A stretch of DNA of 64,000 bases, taken from positions 558,001 to 622,000 of the forward strand of contig JBJLEF010000001.1 in the NCBI GenBank assembly GCA_045565995.1, written 5' to 3'. The stretch's first letter is position 1, and every line of letters begins with the position of its first letter. The notes under the pieces are model-generated. The model saw only the letters and a list, made by a program, of their open reading frames with translations. It made no database searches and had not been told where the DNA came from. Below, one piece after another: positions 11,290 to 18,896 of this stretch. Source of the stretch: UBA721 sp002705165. Lineage in GTDB: Bacteria; Planctomycetota; Planctomycetia; Pirellulales; Pirellulaceae. Both the position numbers and the translations under genes were made by a program.

Positions 11290-12081
11290 CTAGTAAACCA
11301 ACATCATCGTAAAGACGAGCTGAGGTGAATTATCATTGTTACTTTTAGACTTATTAATACTCGTATCCAGTATAAACACGTCCTGTTCCAAGGCTTCGAT
11401 CTGTTTCAAAAACACATAAAACAACAACGGGCTACCGGTAAATTTATATTTTCTACAAGTAAATAATTCCGAAGATAGGATCTCTGCGGCTTGCGAGTCG
11501 GTCACAACAGGTGAGCCGATGACTGCCCGTTTACCCTCAGGAATAGTCGAAATCCTGTTGCTTCCTCGACTTTTGAGGCTCGTATCTTGGAAAGCGGTCA
11601 CCGGTGTCGTTTCCACTAATTCAATTCCCGTCCGTGCTGCCAGTTGACTAATGGAACTAAGAAGTTGAGCCTCTTCAGTACTGGTATCTGCCTTATCGAT
11701 CAAGTTAGCTGTGAACGTTACATACTTCTGCTGCTTGACTACCACTTCAGCAATGACTTCATCGGCCTGGACTGCAACTGCGTCCAGGTTTGTCTGAGTA
11801 CCACCTAGCTGAATGGCCTTCATCGCTTCTTCTCGGTCTCCTTCCGTATCTGCTACTAAATCCTCTAATTCCTGTTCCAGAGATTCTTTATGAGGCAGGT
11901 ACGACTTCACCGATTCGTCTGCAAAGACGACCGGATCGCCGGGTTCAGAGACGACAACATTATTAATCAAATCAACAACCATCCCACCGGTGAAGCGGAC
12001 GTGATAATAACCAAAACCAAGGACAATCCAAAGCAGCAAAAACATCTTACGTTTTTCACCTTTGGTCTTATTACTCAGCAT
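11290..12081 (-). CDS. PilO/GspM-like inner-membrane protein
   Basis: 263 residues: a short charged N-terminus, one membrane segment (KMFLLLWIVLGFGYYHVRF), a coiled region (residues about 70-110) and a C-terminal alpha/beta domain ending VFTMMLVY. Order, topology and size fit PilO/GspM, which pairs with PilN/GspL to form the inner-membrane ring. It overlaps the upstream PilM/N-like gene by 11 bases, which implies coupling. The identification is by position and architecture rather than a sequence motif. Confidence 0.65.
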   Translation of the reverse strand: MLSNKTKGEKRKMFLLLWIVLGFGYYHVRFTGGMVVDLINNVVVSEPGDPVVFADESVKSYLPHKESLEQELEDLVADTEGDREEAMKAIQLGGTQTNLDAVAVQADEVIAEVVVKQQKYVTFTANLIDKADTSTEEAQLLSSISQLAARTGIELVETTPVTAFQDTSLKSRGSNRISTIPEGKRAVIGSPVVTDSQAAEILSSELFTCRKYKFTGSPLLFYVFLKQIEALEQDVFILDTSINKSKSNNDNSPQLVFTMMLVY

Positions 12082-13684
12082 CTTCTAATTCCTCCACATT
12101 CGCTGGGTCATCTTCAATTTGCGGATTAATACTGACTAGCATTTCCGTTCCGTCGACTCCAACATCTCCCCGGCCAGCACGAGTCGAAAGGACTGCCACT
12201 GTCAGATTCATTGCTGACAATTTTTCACTGAAAATTTCCACAAATGCACTGCCTTGCTGAGGCGTGATAGACCAGAGCTCTACAGCAAAAGCATCGCCAC
12301 TGGTTGATTCCAATGAGTCAATGATGACCCCTTCACTAATAGACCCCATCAACGTTTCCATTAGTTTGATTTGGAATTCCGAACGATTCTTTAGATTGTC
12401 AATTAATTGAATACCTGCATCGGCATTGGCAATGAGTTCTTGATTTGTCTTGATACCATCCTCCAACGTTCCAATCCTGCCAAGGAAATCCGACGCTTCG
12501 GTCCAGTTGTCTTCCCATTTTATGTGCTCGAGGCGTTCAGCTTCCAAGTCATCCACCAATGGTTGAATTTTTTGTTGGATATGGTTTTCAGCCAGAAAAA
12601 CAACACCAGCAGCAAGCAAGGCTGCATAAACCCAAGGCATAAACGGCTGCTCTCGCAAAGGCTTCGGTGGATTCTTTAGAGGAAAAACCACATGTCTCAT
12701 CGAGTTAATGGCGTTAACGGTTGAGAGGCCCAGGACTTGTCCCGCCTCATTGGGATCATCGAGAAGTTGGCTATCTTTATTCGTATGTTCGCCCGTCGCT
12801 AAAACTAAGTCTCGCAATTCATCGGTGGTAGCCCAAATGTATTTCTGAGAACTGCCAACGCGTGAAAGGAGATTACTTAATTGCTCAACCCCCATTGGTT
12901 TACCACCAAAGGGAATCGATTCCACTGCACCGGAACCATCTAAAGCAACAATGTTTATTCCGTGATCGTAGATTTCAACCAAATTGCCGTTAGTAAATTG
13001 TTTCCCGAAATAGTGCCGAGTGATTCCAGCAAACGGAATAATCGCATTCAGGCGAAAACCCGCCTGCTTCAGTGCAGCAAGCCATCTATCACGGACTTCC
13101 TGATACATGAATCCAACTTCAGTACCAGCCGGCATCCCATAGCTCGCCTTCAGTTCCAGCCCGACACCAGCTAAAGGGGAATAACCCAATGGAGGCTGAT
13201 TGATTCGTCGTTGAACATCGATGGATTTATCGACCTCCTCCTGAGTCGTAAACCCTTTCGAAACTGCCAGAGCTCCCAGATGTTGATAATTTCCTGCTGA
13301 GCGATCCTTGCGAGATTCTCTTTGTTCTGTCAGTAACTGTTGCAACTGAGCGTGAGTAATCAGCGAACGCCCGACAAGCACTTCACCAATCATCGTGTCG
13401 TTCTGAGGCATTTTAGACATCAGCTCAAATTGAACGAGTTGATTACGCTCATTAAAACCTAAGGTGTCTGCTGCGCCGGGTGGAAATTCGACGGAGCCGG
13501 CAACCGCTTCTCTGGTAACAACCACGATATCGCGGACCCCTTTGAAAGAAGCTTTGATCTCTCTCAACGCGGCGGCTAACTCGACTTCCGATGCCACAAC
13601 AACAGCGCCGGATTTGCCGGTAGCATCGACCGTGGTCGCCTTAATAGTAAAACCATCATCGAGTATGACTAGGTCATTCTTCAC
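12071..13684 (-). CDS. PilM/PilN (GspL)-like fusion protein
   Basis: 537 residues. The N-terminal 350 residues are soluble; the part at about 200-340 looks like an actin-like PilM/GspL fold (INIVALDGSGAVESIPFGG). Inside it, residues about 100-160 (VLVGRSLITHAQLQQLL; LGALAVSKGFTTQEEVDKS) resemble the helical N-domain of GspE-type ATPases. A membrane segment at about 348-366 is followed by a coiled coil (about 370-430) and a PilN/GspL-like ferredoxin-fold region. In many bacteria PilM and PilN are separate, so this GspL-like fusion with an added T2SSE_N-like module is unusual. It overlaps the PilO-like gene. Confidence 0.6.
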   Translation of the reverse strand: MKNDLVILDDGFTIKATTVDATGKSGAVVVASEVELAAALREIKASFKGVRDIVVVTREAVAGSVEFPPGAADTLGFNERNQLVQFELMSKMPQNDTMIGEVLVGRSLITHAQLQQLLTEQRESRKDRSAGNYQHLGALAVSKGFTTQEEVDKSIDVQRRINQPPLGYSPLAGVGLELKASYGMPAGTEVGFMYQEVRDRWLAALKQAGFRLNAIIPFAGITRHYFGKQFTNGNLVEIYDHGINIVALDGSGAVESIPFGGKPMGVEQLSNLLSRVGSSQKYIWATTDELRDLVLATGEHTNKDSQLLDDPNEAGQVLGLSTVNAINSMRHVVFPLKNPPKPLREQPFMPWVYAALLAAGVVFLAENHIQQKIQPLVDDLEAERLEHIKWEDNWTEASDFLGRIGTLEDGIKTNQELIANADAGIQLIDNLKNRSEFQIKLMETLMGSISEGVIIDSLESTSGDAFAVELWSITPQQGSAFVEIFSEKLSAMNLTVAVLSTRAGRGDVGVDGTEMLVSINPQIEDDPANVEELEDAE

Positions 13685-13834
13685 GTAATACTACCCTTTC
13701 TATCTGTGCCACTATAGTCGAAAGATTTACTAGCAACTTATTCCCTGCCCTGGAGTACATGTGATACTCTCTTACCCGCTAACAACATCTGGCAGGAGTT
13801 GGCCGGCAATAATACGTCGATATCGTTGAAATCG

Positions 13835-15261
13835 CTATTTTGTCATTGCCACTGCTGGCGCATCAATATCAATCTCAATGTCATAAGAAAAAGGTGAGTT
13901 GTACTGATCAGGAAATCGGTTTAATTTCAAACTCACTATGCCTCGTCGAAAGTTGAGTTTAATGCGTCACAATGTTTCCTGCAATGAAGATCCGTAGTAC
14001 AGGACTGGTTTCAGTTTCATCAGACGTCGTGGTCATTTGGCAAGGTGAGCTCCAATCTGTATATGACTAGCATGAATCAGGAGCACAACAACTACGTCTG
14101 AATTTCGGGCTGCCCAGAACTTCCTCCAGACTGAACTTCTTCAACTAACCCAAGCGGCGTCGAAGGTTCACGATTTGCTCCTGTAATGAGCGAGACATGT
14201 GTGTCCCTGCCGGAACCGCTAGCACGTTCGAGAAAATGCAAGTGAGTAGGCTTGTCCTGATTGATTGACGTTATTACTGATGTAGAAGGGATTAGTTCTC
14301 CAACCCTCTGGATCAGTAGCTTGTTCCGCATGCGTTGCATCAAACACGCAATAAAGCAGCACGGAACTGAAAATCACTTCAAATCTGCAACGTCATTAAC
14401 CACTTCCACTTCAATGCTCGCTGCTTCAACAGACCAATCATCCGTAATCAATCGAGGTTATCAACAGATCCGTCGATCATAGTCAACCCCACTACTTGCG
14501 TCATCAGCAATTCCGTTTTTCCCTAATGAACTGAAGGAGATAATTGCTCGGAGGAGTTCACGTTAGTAGGCCTCCCACTCCCAGCCATGCGTTAATATCA
14601 TCGTTCGATAGTAAATTGGTATCCCGGTTGAGCTCGTGAAGTATAAAAAGACTCCATTTAGGGTTCCCCAACCATCATCAAATCGAGGTTTCTCTACTCC
14701 AGTCATAAATATTCTTACCCGGCTTCAAGTGTAAGATACCTGCCTATATAAAAATCATCCGGGCGTATCCTCTCATCTTCTTTGCAATGTAGTCCGCGGG
14801 AACCTTTCCGAAGACCTTAGCGAAGGTCTTGACGGGGAAGTCCAAGAACCGAGCGAGTAGAGTTCGAACTCATCCCCATACTAGCTCCGTAAAGATCAAC
14901 GACTGGTGTCGGTCAAATCTGGCGGATACGTTGACTTTGCATGGAACGTGTATCAGGCGCTCCATCTTTAACCCCGAAGGCTAATTCCGTCATATCTATC
15001 GGGCAAGTCACCCATGTCGGCAACAAACCCAGAAACAACTTCTTGGCCAACAACACGGTCAATGATCGCTTTTTTCAGCTCAATAGCCTGATTTTTCGCA
15101 CGCTCATATCGATATTGATCCTGACTGGAATCCATCGTATCGGTCAAAGAGATCGCACTAAAAGCCAGCACCGACATGATGAAAACCACCAGCAGTAATT
15201 CCAGCAGGGTAAACCCACTCGTTCTTCGGTTGCCGTATTGAGACTTTAGATTTAAAAACAT
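13835..15261 (-). pseudogene. Decayed pseudopilin gene with many frameshifts
   Basis: The first 97 codons are intact: a prepilin leader and N-terminal helix (TSGFTLLELLLVVFIMSVLAF), then QAIELKKAIIDRVVG and FVADMGDLP, typical of planctomycete pseudopilins. The frame then breaks, and protein-like pieces reappear in all three frames down to about 13835: TELAFGVKDGAPDTRSMQS, RFDDGWGT, WSVEAASIEVEVVND, CVFDATHAEQATDPEGWRTN, THVSLITGANREPSTPLG, MTTTSDETETSPVLRIFIAG, and a plausible C-terminus IEIDIDAPAVAMTK followed by a stop. Restoring one frame needs roughly ten changes over 1.4 kb. Flanking operon genes are open. It may be true decay or a very poor local sequence. Confidence 0.7.
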
Positions 15262-15271
15262 TCGTCAGTTT

Positions 15272-16087
15272 CTACTCAACTAAATAAACGAGTTCGTCAT
15301 CCGATGAAGCGTTACCACCCTGGTAAGCACGGTCAGCCCCCATCCCCACGAACCAAACGGCGGAATCCGTTGGAAAGTACATATAAGGTCTACCAAAATT
15401 TCCAAAAGCCGTTCCGTGTAAACCCGTGACACCGTCCTTCTCACCGAATTGTCTAACCGGCAAATTGGAAGTTTCCCCGACAAAAGGATCACACAGCAAG
15501 ACTAAATCAGTCACTAGCGGCGTACCGTCAGCGTTCCAACTGGAAATTGCCCAGGTATTCGGTGTATGCGCATCTGCTACCGGATCATATTCTTCGGCAT
15601 CACCTACAATAAGGCTGACAACACCATCCTTGATATAGGGGCCTCGCCACCCACGCCCTAGCTGAGGACTGAACGATTCCAAAGCATGGCCTGTGGATTT
15701 TAAAGGGCTGTCCCTAAGTATTAATTGATAAAAATTGGCAGGGTGATTGAACCATGCCGTTCGTTCGGCAGCCGATTTATCGGACAGGAAGGAAGGCCAA
15801 TGGTCGGCATTGCCTGGCTCGATCTCGCCATCGGGAGCTAAAGCAAACGGACCTTGCTTCGGATAATGCCCGGTATCGCGTCGAAATTGTTTAAACGCTT
15901 TGTAAACAGTGCTTACTTCGGCGTCAGAAAGATCTTCAGCGACCTTCGAACGAATACCTGTCATTGAATAGATGATTGCACCACCAACAATCGCCAGAAG
16001 CGAAACCACCATCAGAACTTCAAGCAAGGTAAAACCATGGCTTAGCTTGCGATAAAGTCTAGGATTATAACGATATTGAAAGTGCAT
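15272..16087 (-). CDS. Pseudopilin / minor pilin-like protein
   Basis: 271 residues with a class III prepilin signal: basic leader, cleavage before Phe in SHG/FTLLEVLMVVSLLAIVGG, Glu at mature position 5. A helical stem follows (EDLSDAEVSTVYKAFKQF), then a globular domain with GWRGPYIKDG, a motif common in planctomycete type II-like pseudopilins. It lies 10 bases upstream of the decayed pseudopilin and about 125 bases downstream of the first pilin gene. A prepilin peptidase is needed for processing; none is encoded in the window. Confidence 0.85.
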   Translation of the reverse strand: MHFQYRYNPRLYRKLSHGFTLLEVLMVVSLLAIVGGAIIYSMTGIRSKVAEDLSDAEVSTVYKAFKQFRRDTGHYPKQGPFALAPDGEIEPGNADHWPSFLSDKSAAERTAWFNHPANFYQLILRDSPLKSTGHALESFSPQLGRGWRGPYIKDGVVSLIVGDAEEYDPVADAHTPNTWAISSWNADGTPLVTDLVLLCDPFVGETSNLPVRQFGEKDGVTGLHGTAFGNFGRPYMYFPTDSAVWFVGMGADRAYQGGNASSDDELVYLVE

Positions 16088-16212
16088 GCTTAATCTTACA
16101 CCTTAAAACAGCAGTAGCTGCAATCAAATTGCATTTAAATCGAAGGAAGCGTGCGCCCGACATAAAGCCGAACGCACACTCTTCGCCGTATGCATCTAAC
16201 ATCCACTACTGA

Positions 16213-17106
16213 CTATGGTTTTTGGCCAGTAGCTTCTGCAAATTCTTCATCAAGGAAGTCACCACGTGAGTCAAGAACTGCACGCAACTTCGCTGGGTTC
16301 ACACTAACATCGATCAAAGCGATGTAGTGGTTGTATTCGTTCTTTGCTACGTTTCCGTAGTAAGGAGCGTGTTGCAAGTTAACAAATACACCTGAACCAA
16401 TCAGGTTACTTTCATTTCCAAGACCGAGGCAAACGAGCCTAGAAGCGATCGTAGCACCACCACCAATTTTGACGTTGTTGTATCCGTCGGTTCCAGCATC
16501 CCAGACATAAACAGAAGGCTGTCCGGCAGCGTTCAGGTCTAATGCAAAACCACGACCACGGTTCTTGTTAGCTCCACGTGGAACTGAAAAAGCGTGTTGG
16601 GGAATTGTGATTGCTGATAAAGCACCATAAGTACCAACATCAACACCGCCGACAGCTTTCAATACACCAGCGGCACCATCACCATTACCGGCAGTTTCCA
16701 TGTAACGGATTTTATCGATACCGGAAGCAATCAGAGCAGCTTCTTCATCAGCAGTCAGTGCATCAATCGTACCTTTACCTGCGATTTTGTAACCGAGGTT
16801 ACCAGCTTGAGCCCAATCATCTCCACCAGTTGCAACGTTATCTGGAATGGTATTATCGTAAGTGTTGCCACTAGGTGTAGCAGCCAACAATGATTCCAGG
16901 TTATTTGGAATACCACCTTCGGTTGACTCGTATACCAAGAATGCTTCGGTAACAGCAGCAATAGTATGAGTAGCAGCCCCTTTAGCAGCCTTGTCTTCAA
17001 GACCACCATAACTGGTGATGATAGCACCACCAACAATTGCCAACATGGCGACTACCATGAGGACTTCAAGCAGTGTAAAACCTGCTTTTCTGAATGAGCG
17101 TTTCAT
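16213..17106 (-). CDS. Major pilin-like / pseudopilin protein
   Basis: 297 residues from the chosen ATG at 17106, which has AGGAG about 7 nt upstream; the longer frame to 17148 adds a stretch without a ribosome site. The leader MKRSFRKAG is cleaved before FTLLEVLMVVAMLAIVGG, with Glu at mature position 5. The rest is Gly/Ala-rich with an IAAVTEAFLVYEST helix and a long beta domain. As the first gene of the locus, with the best ribosome site and a downstream gap of about 125 bases, it is the likeliest major subunit. Its length exceeds that of classic PilA (about 150). Confidence 0.85.
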   Translation of the reverse strand: MKRSFRKAGFTLLEVLMVVAMLAIVGGAIITSYGGLEDKAAKGAATHTIAAVTEAFLVYESTEGGIPNNLESLLAATPSGNTYDNTIPDNVATGGDDWAQAGNLGYKIAGKGTIDALTADEEAALIASGIDKIRYMETAGNGDGAAGVLKAVGGVDVGTYGALSAITIPQHAFSVPRGANKNRGRGFALDLNAAGQPSVYVWDAGTDGYNNVKIGGGATIASRLVCLGLGNESNLIGSGVFVNLQHAPYYGNVAKNEYNHYIALIDVSVNPAKLRAVLDSRGDFLDEEFAEATGQKP

Positions 17107-17523
17107 TTTGAAACTCCTATAAATATAACTATCTCTACTCAACCACACTTAAATTTTGATGGTAAGCCAATTTTCATGCCTGAGCAAAAGGTTTGCCTTT
17201 TCGAAAATTCGTTCTCGCAAACCAATAGCCCTTATTGAAACTCAGTTTCAATAAGGATAACTTAATGTCATCATCTGCCGTTTGGAATAGGCCAAAAGAC
17301 TTTTTCATATAAAATCATGCAAAAAATACCCCCTTTATTGAGATAGGGTCTCATTTCAATGGTTTTCTAAGCCAGATCCTGTCATTGTTTCTCGCTAAAT
17401 GTGGTAACAAACACCTTGTTGCAGATGAATTGCCCCTCTATTAGCCTTACAATTCAGCACTAAGGACTTACACATCGTGTCACAAATCACCTGATTTTGA
17501 ACTAAACGGTATTCACTGTAACT
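17107..17523. other. Divergent promoter region of the pilin and PQQ genes
   Basis: 417 bases between divergent genes. It holds the perfect 13-bp-arm palindrome listed separately and otherwise AT-rich sequence. I could not pick a convincing -35/-10 or sigma-54 site. No gene is supported. Confidence 0.5.
17230..17256. promoter_or_regulatory. 27-bp perfect palindrome, possible operator
   Basis: Arms ccttattgaaact (17230-17242) and agtttcaataagg (17244-17256) around a single C. It lies 124 bases upstream of the pilin start and 268 upstream of the PQQ gene. No T-run follows, so a terminator is unlikely. A dimeric repressor or activator site is the simplest reading; this is inference. Confidence 0.5.
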
Positions 17524-18891
17524 ATGAAGACGATTCGAACATTTTTCCTGGCGAATAGCATTTACCTATTGTTTCTTTGCTCATCCATCCAGGGAGAAGA
17601 CTGGACACAATGGCTTGGGAACGCTCGTGATGGAGTTTGGCGCGAGTCAAACATCCTGGCTACCTTTCCCGAAGATGGTCCAAAACTGCTCTGGAAGAGT
17701 CCGATTGGCAGCGGATACTCTGGCCCCTCGATCGCCAACGGCAAACTCTATGTGATGGATCGAATCGAGGGTGGTGACGCTCGCACCGCAAAAGACTTAC
17801 ATGACGGCAACCCACCCAAGAACTACAACTTCGTTCGTAAACTCATACCAGGCAAAGAACGTATTCTGTGCCTTGACGAAAAAACCGGGAAAGTCCTGTG
17901 GTCTCATCAATGGGATTGCCCTTACACCACGGTGGCTGCTTATGCGATCGGTCCCAGAGTCACCCCTACCGTAGACGGTGACCGGGTCTATGCGTTAGGT
18001 GCCGAAGGGCATTTCTTTTGCTTCGATAGTCAAACCGGAGCAATCATTTGGCAACGCGACTTCAAAGACGATTATGGTCTCACGATTCCTGAATGGGGTA
18101 CCGCGGCACACCCCTTGATCGATGGTGACCATGTCATCAGTATTGTCGGCGGCGAAGAATCGACCGTCGTGGCCTTTAATAAACACACCGGGGAAGAAGT
18201 CTGGAGTGCTCTTACCTCCAAGCAACCCGGATACTGCCCGCCCATCATTTACACAATCAACGGAGTACGACAACTCATCATCTGGCACGGAGACGGCCTG
18301 CAATCGATCGACCCGCAAACAGGTGATCTTTTCTGGACTGTCGACGTCATCCCAACCTACGCCATGTCGATAGGACATCCGGTCCTCTATGAAAACAAAC
18401 TCTACATGATGGCCTGGGCGCGTGTTTCAGCCTGCGTTGAAGTCGCAGACTCTGGCAAAGACGCGAAGCTACTCTGGGCTGGTGACACTCAGAGAGGTAT
18501 TGGTGGAGTATTCTGCACGGCTGTAATCGATAACGGCTTTATCTACGCCTGCGGCGTCGGCGGACGATACACTTGTGCCAAACTCGAGGATGGTACCAGG
18601 CAATGGACCACTTATAAGCCATCGACCGGACAACGACCTGCTGCCTGGGGAAACGTGTTCACCATTAAACATCAGGACCGATACTTTCTGGCGAATGATC
18701 TTGGTGACCTGATCATCGCTAAATTAAGTCCCGACGGTTACGAAGAAATCAGCCGTACTAATCTGATCGAACCGACGCACTGGGTAGCTGGTCGAACACT
18801 TGTCTGGTCACATCCTGCCTTTGCCAACCGCTGTGTCTACCTCCGCAACGATAAAGAGATTCGCTGCTACTATCTGGGTAGTGACCAATAA
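17524..18891 (+). CDS. Exported PQQ-type beta-propeller protein
   Basis: 455 residues with a signal peptide (FFLANSIYLLFLCSSIQG) and then DWTQWLGNARDGVW, the standard opening of planctomycete PQQ-like/BamB-like propellers. Repeated blades are visible: LCLDEKTGKVLWSHQW, FCFDSQTGAIIWQRDF, VAFNKHTGEEVWSAL, QSIDPQTGDLFWTVDV. Such proteins are periplasmic; some are quinoprotein-like and others are scaffolds without cofactor. I see no residues that prove PQQ binding. It diverges from the pilus operon. Confidence 0.85.
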   Translation: MKTIRTFFLANSIYLLFLCSSIQGEDWTQWLGNARDGVWRESNILATFPEDGPKLLWKSPIGSGYSGPSIANGKLYVMDRIEGGDARTAKDLHDGNPPKNYNFVRKLIPGKERILCLDEKTGKVLWSHQWDCPYTTVAAYAIGPRVTPTVDGDRVYALGAEGHFFCFDSQTGAIIWQRDFKDDYGLTIPEWGTAAHPLIDGDHVISIVGGEESTVVAFNKHTGEEVWSALTSKQPGYCPPIIYTINGVRQLIIWHGDGLQSIDPQTGDLFWTVDVIPTYAMSIGHPVLYENKLYMMAWARVSACVEVADSGKDAKLLWAGDTQRGIGGVFCTAVIDNGFIYACGVGGRYTCAKLEDGTRQWTTYKPSTGQRPAAWGNVFTIKHQDRYFLANDLGDLIIAKLSPDGYEEISRTNLIEPTHWVAGRTLVWSHPAFANRCVYLRNDKEIRCYYLGSDQ

Positions 18892-18896
18892 TCGGT

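Noticed and set aside
14092..14343. Minus-strand frame of 83 codons inside the pseudopilin remnant
   Set aside because: Part of it reads as a fragment of the decayed pseudopilin (THVSLITGANREPSTPLG); the start is not supported, so it is not a separate gene.
14261..14482. Plus-strand frame of 73 codons in the same remnant
   Set aside because: Antisense to pseudopilin fragments; no ribosome site or domain.
14840..14870. Sequence resembling a tRNA T-arm (gagttcgaactc)
   Set aside because: No acceptor or anticodon stem could be built around it; it lies in the pseudopilin remnant.
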